Shown one piece after another: positions 33,696 through 41,721 of a stretch of DNA of 64,000 nucleotides (positions are counted from its first letter, which is position 1; the number at the start of each line of letters is the position of its first letter). Below the pieces are notes generated by a model, which searched no databases, was not told the origin of the DNA, and saw nothing but the letters and a program-made list of their open reading frames with translations. Made by a program: the position numbers and the translations under genes. Origin of the DNA: Duganella sacchari (lineage in GTDB: Bacteria; Pseudomonadota; Gammaproteobacteria; Burkholderiales; Burkholderiaceae_D); contig NZ_FRCX01000017.1 in NCBI RefSeq assembly GCF_900143065.1, positions 1 to 64,000 of the forward strand, written 5' to 3'.

Positions 33696-34383
33696 CCAGG
33701 AACCTGTCGTTCTGTCCTGCCGCAACCTCGGTAAGACCTTCACCCAGGGCAGCTACTCGGTCAAGGTGCTGGCCGGTATCGATATCGACGTGCGCCGTGG
33801 CGAGCGGGTGGCGATTGTCGGCGCTTCCGGCTCCGGCAAATCGACGCTGCTGCATCTGCTGGGCGGCCTCGATACGCCGACCGCCGGCAGCGTGACCCTG
33901 CAAGGCAAGGACTTCGCCAGCCTCAGTGAATCGGCGCGCGGTGACCTGCGCAATTCGTCGCTGGGCTTTGTCTACCAGTTCCATCACCTGCTGCCGGAAT
34001 TCAGCGCGCAGGACAACGTCGCCATGCCGCTCATGATCCGCCGCGTCAAGCGTGACGTCGCTACGTCGGCGGCGCAGGAAATCCTGAAGCGCGTCAATCT
34101 GGGCAAGCGCGTATCGCACGTGCCGGGCGAGCTGTCCGGCGGCGAACGTCAGCGCGTAGCCCTGGCGCGCGCGCTCGTCACCCAGCCGGCCTGCGTGCTG
34201 GCCGATGAACCGACCGGTAACCTGGACCACGCCACCGCGCAGCAGATTTTTGACCTGATGCTGGAACTGTCGCGCACCCTGGGCACCGCGTTTGTCATTG
34301 TCACCCACGACATCGAACTGGCACGCCGCTGCGACCGCGTGCTGCGCATGACCGAGCAGGGATTGCAGCCAGACGAGGCGTAA
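33688..34383 (+). CDS. lolD: Lipoprotein-releasing system ATPase LolD
   Basis: A 231-residue ABC ATPase of the MacB/LolD group. Walker A GASGSGKST (about residues 44-52), LolD-type segment FVYQFHHLLPEFSAQDNVAMPL, signature LSGGERQRVALARAL, Walker B CVLADEPTGNLD and H-loop VTHD. It powers lipoprotein extraction by the overlapping lolC product. Overlap with lolC (8 bp) and a three-base gap to the TatD gene indicate one operon. Confidence 0.96.
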   Translation: MSNQEPVVLSCRNLGKTFTQGSYSVKVLAGIDIDVRRGERVAIVGASGSGKSTLLHLLGGLDTPTAGSVTLQGKDFASLSESARGDLRNSSLGFVYQFHHLLPEFSAQDNVAMPLMIRRVKRDVATSAAQEILKRVNLGKRVSHVPGELSGGERQRVALARALVTQPACVLADEPTGNLDHATAQQIFDLMLELSRTLGTAFVIVTHDIELARRCDRVLRMTEQGLQPDEA

Positions 34384-34386
34384 GCC

Positions 34387-35181
34387 ATGTGGATAGACAC
34401 CCACTGCCATCTGGACGCGTACGAATTCGGCAACGAATCCGTGGCCCTGGCCGCGCTGGCCAAGGCGCAGGGCGTGGACATGATCGTGCTGCCGGCGGTG
34501 GAAGTGGCCAACTTCGCCATCATGGCGCAGCTGGCGGCCAGCGTGGACAATGCCTGTTATGCGCTGGGCATCCATCCCATCTACGTACCGCATGCGAAGG
34601 AAGATGACCTGCGCGTGTTGCGCGAGCAGGTCGCCGCCGCCATGGACGATCCGCGTTTTGTGGCGCTGGGCGAGATCGGCCTCGACTTCTTCATTCCCAT
34701 GCTGACCGAGCCGGCCATGCGCGACAAGCAGGTCTTCTTCTTCCGCGAGCAGCTGAAGATTGCCCGTGACTTCAACCTGCCGGTGCTGACCCATGTGCGC
34801 CGTTCGCAGGACGTGGTGCTCAAGCATGTGCGGCAGATTCGGCCGAATGGCGGCATCGCGCACGCCTTCAATGGCAGCGCGCAGCAGGCGCAAGGCTATA
34901 TCGACCTCGGTTTCAAGCTGGGCTTCGGCGGCGCCATGACCTTCACGCGCGCCTTGCAGATCCGCCGGCTGGCGGCGGACTTGCCGCTGGAGTCCATCGT
35001 GCTGGAAACCGATGCGCCGGACATTGCGCCGTCCTGGGTACATCCGGGCCGCAACAGTCCGGACCAGATTCCGCGCATCGGCGCCGTGCTGGCCGAACTA
35101 CGCGGCATGACAGTGGAGCAGGTGGCCGCCGCCACCACGGCGAACGCCCAAAACGTGCTGCCAAGAATTTCCTTGCGGTAA
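34387..35181 (+). CDS. TatD-family metal-dependent deoxyribonuclease
   Basis: A 264-residue TIM-barrel hydrolase of the TatD/YcfH family, 3'-5' DNA exonucleases involved in repair and DNA turnover. Metal-ligand motifs: IDTHCHLDAYEF (HxH near residues 5-7), the Glu of LGEIGLDFF, His of LTHVRRSQ, His of AHAFNGS, and the Asp of LETDAPDIAPSW. The family member next to lolCD is common in beta-proteobacteria. Starts three bases after lolD and is probably co-transcribed. Confidence 0.93.
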   Translation: MWIDTHCHLDAYEFGNESVALAALAKAQGVDMIVLPAVEVANFAIMAQLAASVDNACYALGIHPIYVPHAKEDDLRVLREQVAAAMDDPRFVALGEIGLDFFIPMLTEPAMRDKQVFFFREQLKIARDFNLPVLTHVRRSQDVVLKHVRQIRPNGGIAHAFNGSAQQAQGYIDLGFKLGFGGAMTFTRALQIRRLAADLPLESIVLETDAPDIAPSWVHPGRNSPDQIPRIGAVLAELRGMTVEQVAAATTANAQNVLPRISLR

Positions 35182-35273
35182 TTATTTCCCAATTGTGGGA
35201 TTTGGTTAGATTTGATATTTGCTTAACAGTGCATAATTTCAAATCTTTACACCCACCTAACGGAGAGCCCGCC

Positions 35274-36080
35274 TTGAAAAACAACGTACGTAACTATAGC
35301 CTCGCAGCCCTCCTGCTGGTGCCCGCGCTGGGCTTCGCCGAGCCGAGCGAAGTCACCGAGCGCGCGATTGACGTCCCCAAATGCAACGCACCGGCTGCCA
35401 AGGTGGTGTTCACCGAATTCAAATGCAAATCGGCAGACTGCTCATCCGGCTCCGGCCAGCAGGACCCGCGCCAGTACCGCTGGTGGGAGCGGCAGGGCAA
35501 TGTGGCGCAGCCAAGCTACACCGGCGTCGGCACCGGCATGACCGAAATGCTGGCCACCGCGCTGACCCAGACCGGCTGCTTCGACGTCCAGGAGCGCGCC
35601 GCGCTGGACGAAATCAACAAGGAACTGGCCCTGGTGGGCAAGAAGGTCGAAGCCGAAGCGGCCGACTACATGATTACCGGCTCGATTACCTCGCTGGGCT
35701 TCGAACAAAGCTCGACCGGCCTGGGTGGCCTGAGCTTCCTGAAAGGCCCGTTGGGCCTGCTGGCCGGCTCGGTTGACTTCAAAAAATCCAAGGTCCACAT
35801 GAACATGGACATCCGAGTGGTGGACGTCAAGCGCGCCAAGATCATCGCGTCCAAGACCTTCCAGGCCAATAACGAGAAAAACGGTTTCGGCATCTCGGCA
35901 CTGGGCTGGGGCGGCGGCACCGCGCTGGGCGGCAACCATGCCAGCATCAGCGGTTCGCCGCTGGAAGAAGTGGCGCGTGACCTGCTGGTGAAATCGACCT
36001 CGTTCCTGACCGAGACCATCGCCGCGAAAAACATCACCGAACACGTGGCCATCAAAGCCACCGACGTGAGCGTCAAATAA
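35274..36080 (+). CDS. CsgG-family exported protein (stand-alone)
   Basis: About 268 residues from a TTG start at 35274, preceded by CGGAGAG. A longer frame from 35193 would add 27 residues ahead of the signal peptide and lacks a ribosome site. The signal peptide ends after GFA. The mature part fits CsgG: VVFTEF (core strand), TGVGTGMTEMLATALTQTGCFDVQERAALDEI and, further on, DYMITGSIT and VDVKRAKII. CsgG forms the outer-membrane curli pore, but this protein lacks the lipobox Cys of CsgG and no csgA/B/E/F is near. It may be a periplasmic or pore-forming relative with another job. Confidence 0.8.
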   Translation: MKNNVRNYSLAALLLVPALGFAEPSEVTERAIDVPKCNAPAAKVVFTEFKCKSADCSSGSGQQDPRQYRWWERQGNVAQPSYTGVGTGMTEMLATALTQTGCFDVQERAALDEINKELALVGKKVEAEAADYMITGSITSLGFEQSSTGLGGLSFLKGPLGLLAGSVDFKKSKVHMNMDIRVVDVKRAKIIASKTFQANNEKNGFGISALGWGGGTALGGNHASISGSPLEEVARDLLVKSTSFLTETIAAKNITEHVAIKATDVSVK

Positions 36081-36082
36081 AG

Positions 36083-36102
36083 CGGCCACCTGGCGGTGGC
36101 CG
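36083..36102. terminator. Hairpin between convergent genes
   Basis: CGGCCACC-TGGC-GGTGGCCG, perfect 8-bp stem between the CsgG-like gene and the convergent lipoprotein gene. No T-tract on either side. Confidence 0.45.
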
Positions 36103-36117
36103 ATGGACGCCGCCTTG

Positions 36118-37209
36118 CTATTTGCACTGCGGACTGGCGGGCATGCCACACATGATGGCGCGGGTGACGTCGTCATTTGCCAGATACGTGGTGTGGGCCG
36201 TGTAGGGATTTTCCAGGTAGCCGAAATAGGTCTTGTCGTTGGAGACCAGCACATTGGCGATGGCCGCCTTGTTGCTGTAGTTGCTGGGCTGTAGCCACCA
36301 GGAGAGCTGGTCGTTCGGGTCGGTGAAAGCGACCACCGTGATCTTCGGTACCAGGCTGCGCGTCTTCTGGGCCGACAGCAGCCGGTTGAGGGCATCGTCA
36401 CGTTTGCCGTCGGCCAGCAGCGATAGCGTAGCACTGCGGTCGGCCAGACTCAGTATCGGCAATTGATTCGCGCCCATGTACAGATAGGAGATACGTTCGA
36501 TGGCGTCATCGCCCGCGCGCTTGCTGCTGCTATCGGCAGGATGGCCTGCCATGAGGTTGAGCGCGTCGAAAGTCATCTTGCTGCCCAGGCTTTCGGAGAT
36601 CAGCACCAGCGGCACCGTCTTGCCGGCATTGCGGCTGGCCTGTTCTGCGGTTACCTGCGTGATGGCGTTGATGAAGGCCTGATTGATCGCGGCCTTGCTC
36701 TCGCCCTGATAAATCAGCGCATCGGACAGGCAGTCATTCATCAGCGTGTCTTTGAGCCTGGCGTTCAAGGTGGCGCGCACTGGCCGGCATGCATCATCCG
36801 CCGCGCAATTGGTCGGCGTGCCGCTGAGGTCATAGGCCAGCGTGGCCTTGCCTGGCGCCGTGAGGCCGGACCAGATAAACGCACTAAAGTAAATCGTGCC
36901 ATCGGGCGTGCTGCTTTCCGCGCTGACGATCTCGATGCCATCGATATTTTTTGTCTGACTGGTTTTGGCCGCAGAGGTGCTTTGTCCTGTCGCCCTGGCG
37001 AGCGTGGTGATCGTCTCCAGCGCCCACTGCTGCTTATGCGTGCACATGCCGTGGACCAGTATCACATCAACCCTTTTGTCGGGCGTATTTGCCAGCAACT
37101 GTGTGATGCCTGCAAACGGTTTGCTGTCCTTGATCACCACATCCGGCTTGTACGGCGTGCTGCTGCAAGCGGCAAGGAAAACGGCCAAAGCGGCGATACC
37201 TCTTTTCAT
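36118..37209 (-). CDS. Lipoprotein with alpha/beta-hydrolase features
   Basis: About 363 residues from ATG at 37209 (AGGAGT upstream); an earlier ATG at 37269 would hide the signal peptide. The start MKRGIAALAVFLAACSS is a typical lipoprotein signal, lipobox LAAC, Cys15. VDVILVHGMCTHKQQW resembles the oxyanion strand of alpha/beta hydrolases, and VLISESLGSKM has a Ser in a nucleophile-elbow-like SxSxGS context where most enzymes have GxSxG. A later Asp (AFTDPNDQLSWW) could complete a triad. Probable esterase-like surface or periplasmic lipoprotein; substrate unknown. Confidence 0.7.
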   Translation of the reverse strand: MKRGIAALAVFLAACSSTPYKPDVVIKDSKPFAGITQLLANTPDKRVDVILVHGMCTHKQQWALETITTLARATGQSTSAAKTSQTKNIDGIEIVSAESSTPDGTIYFSAFIWSGLTAPGKATLAYDLSGTPTNCAADDACRPVRATLNARLKDTLMNDCLSDALIYQGESKAAINQAFINAITQVTAEQASRNAGKTVPLVLISESLGSKMTFDALNLMAGHPADSSSKRAGDDAIERISYLYMGANQLPILSLADRSATLSLLADGKRDDALNRLLSAQKTRSLVPKITVVAFTDPNDQLSWWLQPSNYSNKAAIANVLVSNDKTYFGYLENPYTAHTTYLANDDVTRAIMCGMPASPQCK

Positions 37210-37350
37210 GGCGTACTCCTGGGCATCCGTTGTGAGATTGCCTATGGTGCCTGAAATTCTGGCTAACAATTCTCGTCAATTATCACGTTGAGGCATCTCA
37301 AGCGGGCAGGGTTGTCCAGCGTTGTAGTATCACTGCCGGGAGGTGGTGCG

Positions 37351-38313
37351 ATGCGTATGGTGCTGATTGGCGTTGCGGCAGGCGTGACAGCGCTACAGAT
37401 GCAGGCGTCGCTACCTTCATGGACCATGCTCGCCGCGCTGGCCGTCCTGTCCGCGTTGCTGCTCCTGCTGCGGCGTCGCCTGCGCGCCATGGCGAACCTG
37501 GGCCATGGCGCGATTGCCGGCTTCCTGTGGGCCGGCTGGCTGGCACACCAGGCGCTGGCGCCGCAGCTCGCGCTGGAGGACGAGGGGCGCGATATTCAGC
37601 TGACCGGTACCATCGATAACTTGCCATACCGTTTTTCTCAAGGCGTGCGCTTCAATTTTTTAGTGCAGGGCGCCAGCGCCGCGGTGCCGCAGCGGCTGGC
37701 GTTAGCGTGGTATGAAGGGTATCGCGACCAGGTCAGTGTGGTGCCGGACCTGCAGCCCGGCGAACGCTGGCAGCTTACCGTGCGCTTGCAGCGGCCCCAT
37801 GGCAATGCCAATCCCTACGGCTTTGATTACGAAGCGTGGCTGCTGGAGCAGGGCTTGCGCGCGACCGGCTACGTGCGTCCGGCGCGCGGTAACCAGCGGC
37901 TGGATGGCTTCGTTGTGAGTGTTGGCAACCTGGTTGAACGTAGCCGGGCGGCGCTGCGGGAACGCATCCTTGCCGCGCTGCCGGGGCGGCCGTATGCCAA
38001 TGTGATCGTCGCGCTGGTGGTTGGCGATCAGCGCGGTATCGAGCAGTCGGACTGGCAGGTGTTCAACCGCACTGGTATCGGCCATCTGATATCCATTTCA
38101 GGTCTGCATATCACCATGGTGGCGGGCCTGTTCGCGCTGGTGGCCTATACGCTGTGGCGCTGGTCCTTCTTCACGCGCGCGCAACTGCCCCTGCTGCTGC
38201 CGGCGCAGAAAGTGGCGGCGCTGGTCGGGGCGGCGGTGGCGTTGCTGTATGTGCTGCTGGCTGGTTTCGGCGTGCCGGCGGGACTTATACGTTGCGCAAC
38301 ACTTGATTTATAA
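37351..38313 (+). pseudogene. comEC: comEC, truncated: N-terminal third of the DNA-uptake channel protein
   Basis: ComEC/Rec2 carries transforming single-stranded DNA across the inner membrane and normally has 750-850 residues. Here about 310 native residues remain: N-terminal membrane helices, the OB-like domain (about 80-190) and the start of the competence domain with TGIGHLISISGLHITMVAGL. The frame then leaves the family inside LLAGFGVPA, which should be followed by QRTLYM or similar, at 38280/38281, and ends 11 codons later with unrelated sequence. Start chosen at 37351 (GGGAGG at 37338). The missing C-terminal part is nowhere in the window, so natural competence through this protein is most likely lost. 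Confidence 0.88.
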
Positions 38314-38623
38314 AAGAAGCCGAAGATTTTGTTGGGATACTTATCCATCTAGTGTGCTGTCGCTAGATGAAAGTTTACTGTGGCAGATCAACAACGTTTT
38401 GCCCAAGCTGTTCGATTCTTTTCCAGCAGTAGACTTGCCCGCGAACTGAGAAAGCTATCACGTACTCGTGAGTACACCTCCATATGCGATTGCCAAAGGG
38501 CTCTAGGGGGCAAGGAGGGCGAGGCTGAGGTTTTGTTTTTTGGCCGGCAATATACGTCTTCCGAAACTACGAGGAAGGTTGGAATGCGAGTGAATACGCA
38601 AGGATGCTTAAGCGCCCAGCTGT
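38314..38623. other. Gene-poor stretch at the island's left end
   Basis: About 310 bases of lower-GC sequence. It contains only short frames with weak starts (for example a GTG frame at 38380-38673 on the plus strand, which overlaps the 3' end of the ATPase-like gene). I see no convincing gene, repeat or RNA here. Confidence 0.4.
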
Positions 38624-39184
38624 TCACCTGCTTTGCGCTAAAGTCACGGCTGTTGCGCCATAGAATGCGCTGATAGAATTCTCAACGTAATTACTCGGGT
38701 TTGACGGAAGAACCCAAGTTGCCACCAACAACAATCTTCCTGTTGAGGCTGGCGCGAGATTTATGCGATCTCTCGCCGCCTTGATGGCTTTCATAGCTCG
38801 CTCGCCGGGCTCGCCAGGTAGTCGTTGTGCACCGCCAAGGAGCAGGACTAGGTTATGAGATTGGTTGTGCATGACGTCCGCTAGGGTGTCTGCCAGCGTC
38901 AATTCGCCCATCTCACTGGCCGGAGCACATTCGCCCCCGCATCGTGCGCGAAGCAGCTGAGCGAGGCGCGGTAGCCCATTTCTAACCATGATATTCGCCG
39001 CATCGATCACTTCCACGAGCATCCCGCCGGCCTCCAACATTGGAGCTAGGTCCCAAAAAAATTGAGAGGACTCTTCGTTGGAACTAACCTGAACGAACAC
39101 GCCGGAAGCCAGCCCGCCGTCGATTGCCCCTGGAAACAGCAATCGATCCGCTAGCTGACGCGCATTTAGAGATGGATTTTTCAT
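38624..39184 (-). CDS. Degenerate AAA-type ATPase-like protein, both Walker motifs altered
   Basis: A 186-residue protein that aligns in pattern with a group of mobile-element-borne ATP-binding proteins: ARQLADRLLFPGAIDGGLASGVFV at the start, GERAMKAIKAARDRIN after the Walker B strand, and AFYGATAVTL near the end. Where those proteins have a P-loop ending GKST, this one has SSNEESSQFF; where they have a Walker B ending DEAQ, it has NLVLLLGGAQRL. It also stops soon after FYGA, shorter than expected. It therefore should not bind or split ATP and may be a decaying or repurposed copy. Family assignment is from memory of the pattern and is uncertain. Confidence 0.55.
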   Translation of the reverse strand: MKNPSLNARQLADRLLFPGAIDGGLASGVFVQVSSNEESSQFFWDLAPMLEAGGMLVEVIDAANIMVRNGLPRLAQLLRARCGGECAPASEMGELTLADTLADVMHNQSHNLVLLLGGAQRLPGEPGERAMKAIKAARDRINLAPASTGRLLLVATWVLPSNPSNYVENSISAFYGATAVTLAQSR

Positions 39185-39387
39185 GTGTTGTCGTGACTGC
39201 CTACGTATTGGAAAACACTACACCGTATTCCCGCGCGCGACTAGGTAGCGCAGCAGTCGAGGCAATTGTATTGATGCTCGAATTGCTTCATGATGACCTC
39301 ATTGAGGTCGAGGGTGGTATGAGAATTACTATCACTATTGATGACGAACTGTATTATACGGCCCTTGAATTTACCGATTCCCCATGA
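39172..39387 (+). CDS. Small hypothetical protein
   Basis: A frame of 71 residues from ATG at 39172 (start uncertain; an upstream ATG at 39124 is inside the opposite gene). Sequence such as RLGSAAVEAIVLMLELLHDDLIEVEGGMRITITIDDELYY looks like a folded alpha/beta protein, but I recognise no family. It starts 13 bases inside the divergent ATPase-like gene. No strong ribosome site. Confidence 0.35.
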   Translation: MDFSCVVVTAYVLENTTPYSRARLGSAAVEAIVLMLELLHDDLIEVEGGMRITITIDDELYYTALEFTDSP

Positions 39388-39717
39388 ATAAGGCCGATTT
39401 GTTCCGCGAGGCAGTTAGGACGTTCGTCTAGGTGCGTTCTGCCAAGCGACTTAACGCTTTGGTTGGTATGATAGCCAGCTATAGAGGACGTACCTCTATA
39501 TCGTGGTGATACGTCGTAGTAGTCCAAGTGGCGTTGTCCGGATCGTTCTCGATTATCAATACCTTCATCTGCTGCGGGAATCCCAATTAGTCTGCTTTGA
39601 ATAAAAGTTGCAGTGTCGTACGCATTTTGTTTTAAACGATACCGTAGAGGAAATGCCCTATTTTGAGGAATTCTCCCGATCATCTTGACCTGCCTGTAAT
39701 GGCTCTGCAAGGCCTAC

Positions 39718-39903
39718 ATAGCTAAGTACCCGCTCGAAAGCAAATGTGAATTTTGTCTTCCATACCCGGCGCGCTGCAAGGGGGGCGCCGAGCCTTGCCC
39801 GCTGCTAGCAGTGCCCGCACTGCGTCGCATCGTGCGCCTTGCATCGCATCCGGTTATGTTCGCCAAAATTTCACATTTCCTTCCGTTCGGGTACTTAGTT
39901 ATA
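39718..39903. mobile_element. ~185 bp segment bounded by ~53 bp inverted repeats (transposon ends or MITE)
   Basis: Left arm starts TAGCTAAGTACCCG, right arm (read on the minus strand) TAACTAAGTACCCG. After a variable stretch both continue with AAATGTGAA and TTTTG, then CATA and CCGG. I count roughly three matches in four over some 55 positions. Between them are about 80 GC-rich bases (39771-39849) with no gene. It is either a miniature element or two transposon ends brought close together by deletion. No clear target duplication. Confidence 0.65.
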
Positions 39904-39928
39904 TTTGTTCTGTTTGATTGAAAGCTGC

Positions 39929-39937
39929 TGCTATAAT
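39929..39937 (+). promoter_or_regulatory. Extended -10 promoter of the RND efflux operon
   Basis: TGCTATAAT is a full TGn extended -10 box. The next ATG (39947) is only nine bases downstream, so the transcript would be nearly leaderless. No good -35 at the right distance. Confidence 0.5.
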
Positions 39938-39946
39938 CGCCCGGCA

Positions 39947-40342
39947 ATGAAAAAAGCCCTCCTGATACTGCTGATGCTGATACTCCCTCTGCAAGCGATT
40001 GCGGCGGCGGATCGCAATCTCACGCACGTATTGGGCAGCAGTGGCGGTCATGGGCTGGCGTTTGTCGCCAAACATATGGCGGAACACGCCGAGCACATCC
40101 TGCACCACCATGACGATGATGATGATGACGCCGATGATGGCGGCACTCATGTCGACAGTTCCCAGAAATCCATCCAGCACCTTGCCGACTATGAGCAGGG
40201 CTGCGGCATGAATATCCTGTTCCCCGCTTTCAGCGAACCGTGTTTGCCTGTGGCGCCACGCGCCGCGCCGTCATTCCGACCCGACGTGTTCTCTGATCGC
40301 AGCACCACACCGCTACTCCGACCTCCGCGCGCGCTCGCCTGA
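39947..40342 (+). CDS. Small exported His/Asp-rich protein heading the RND operon
   Basis: 131 residues from ATG at 39947, with a signal peptide (cleavage after AIA, near residue 20). The mature part has a striking acidic-histidine tract: HMAEHAEHILHHHDDDDDDADDGG. Proteins of this kind commonly precede czc/cnr-like genes in Cupriavidus and Massilia and may bind or sense divalent metals in the periplasm, comparable in position to CnrX/CzcI-type leaders, though no such domain is recognisable. It precedes the TolC-like gene by 89 bases. Confidence 0.75.
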   Translation: MKKALLILLMLILPLQAIAAADRNLTHVLGSSGGHGLAFVAKHMAEHAEHILHHHDDDDDDADDGGTHVDSSQKSIQHLADYEQGCGMNILFPAFSEPCLPVAPRAAPSFRPDVFSDRSTTPLLRPPRALA

Positions 40343-40431
40343 GCGCGGGCGTCCTTGCGCACGGCCGTTGACGGCCGCTGCCTGACCCAGCCCGCTTGAC
40401 TGCATCCAGTTCAATCCTGCAGGGGCTTTTC

Positions 40432-41721
40432 ATGCAAAAAATATCTGTACGGCCACGCGCGTTGTCGCGTGGCCGTTCGTCGGACCTTGCCGTCCGCCGG
40501 ACTGTTTTATCCTTTCTTCTGGCAACAGCGGCTGCGCTGAGCCAGGCAGTCGAGGCGCCATCTTTCGCGGCGCTGCTCCAGCAGTCGCAGGCCAACGCGC
40601 CGCAGTTGCTGGAACAAGCCGCCAATGTGCGCGCCGCCAGCGCCGACGCCCGCCAGGCCGGCGCCTGGCTCAATCCGACCATCAGCGCCACCGCCGAGAA
40701 CCTGGGCGCACCGCGCTCCGGCGGTGTATCCCAGCGCCAGGATACCTATACCGTTACGCAAGTGTTTGAACTAGGCGGCAAGCGCACTGCGCGCATCGCG
40801 GCCGAACAACGCAAGTTCGCCGCCGCAGGCGCGCGCGAGCGGCAGGTCCGGCTGGCATTCGCCGGCGAACTGGCGGTGGCCTACGCGACAGCCGAAGCCA
40901 TGCAGCAGCGCCGGCAGGTGGCCGATGCCGAGTTGGGCAGGGCCGACGACGACTTGCGCGCGGCGCAGGCACTAGTCAAGGCCGGCCGCGAGGCCGAGCT
41001 TCGCCTGGCGCTGGCGCGAGCCGGCGTCGCCGCCGCGCAGGCCGCCGTGCAATCGGCATCCGCCGACGCCATCGAGGCGCTGGAGCGATTATCGGCACTG
41101 GCCGGCGCCGCGGAGCCTTATACCAGCATCGGCCAGCCATTCCTGGCCTCGGTGGCGACGCCGCGCCCACAGCCGGACTGGCGGCCGGGGGATGCGCCGG
41201 CGCTCGCCAGTGCCACCGCCGAACGCGACGCCGTCTCGGCACAAGTACAAGTGGAGCAAAAGCGCTGGTTGCCGGATTTGGGCGTGAGCGTTGGCATGCG
41301 CAAGTTCGGCTGGTCCGACGACAAGGCCGCAACCGTGGCCCTGACCGCCAACATCCCGCTGTTCGACCGCAACCAGGCGGGCATCGACGCCGCCAAGGAG
41401 CGTGCCACCAGCGCGAGCATGCGGCTGGAAGCGGTCCGCCTGGAGGCGGTTTCGCAGCACCGCTCTGCCTCGGCCCAGGTACAGGCCGCCGAGCGCCGCT
41501 TGCTGGCCGCCCAGCAAGGCGAGGCCGCCGCCACCGAGGCATATCGCCTGGGGCGCGTCGGCTATGACGCCGGCAAGACCGCTCTGGTCGAGCTGCTGGC
41601 CATACGCCGCGCCCTGTCCGAAGCGACCGCGCTTGCCATCGAGGCCCGCCTGGCCCGGGTGCGCGCGCTCGCTACCCTCTCTCTGGCCCAAGGCCGCAAC
41701 CTATTTGGAGAAGCACCATGA
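40432..41721 (+). CDS. TolC-family outer-membrane channel of a CzcC/CnrC-like RND system
   Basis: About 429 residues from ATG at 40432 (a frame from 40396 adds 12 residues ahead of the signal region). The signal segment ends near ALSQAVEA. Long alpha-helical coiled regions rich in Ala/Glu/Arg alternate with two short beta segments (NPTISATAENLG, LPDLGVSVGMRKFG), as in outer-membrane efflux proteins. It forms the exit duct for the pump encoded by the next two genes; its stop overlaps the adaptor's start by ATGA. Confidence 0.9.
   Translation: MQKISVRPRALSRGRSSDLAVRRTVLSFLLATAAALSQAVEAPSFAALLQQSQANAPQLLEQAANVRAASADARQAGAWLNPTISATAENLGAPRSGGVSQRQDTYTVTQVFELGGKRTARIAAEQRKFAAAGARERQVRLAFAGELAVAYATAEAMQQRRQVADAELGRADDDLRAAQALVKAGREAELRLALARAGVAAAQAAVQSASADAIEALERLSALAGAAEPYTSIGQPFLASVATPRPQPDWRPGDAPALASATAERDAVSAQVQVEQKRWLPDLGVSVGMRKFGWSDDKAATVALTANIPLFDRNQAGIDAAKERATSASMRLEAVRLEAVSQHRSASAQVQAAERRLLAAQQGEAAATEAYRLGRVGYDAGKTALVELLAIRRALSEATALAIEARLARVRALATLSLAQGRNLFGEAP

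Larger units (their letters stand above)
39388..39946. other. Non-coding stretch holding an inverted-repeat element
   Basis: About 560 bases without a convincing gene. A 118-residue minus-strand frame (39354-39710, TTG start) has no recognisable family. The right part holds the inverted repeats at 39718-39770 and 39850-39903 and a promoter-like box at 39929-39937. Confidence 0.5.

Noticed and set aside
38380..38673. Possible 97-residue plus-strand gene at the island's left end
   Set aside because: GTG start without ribosome site, overlap with the ATPase-like gene and no recognisable sequence pattern.
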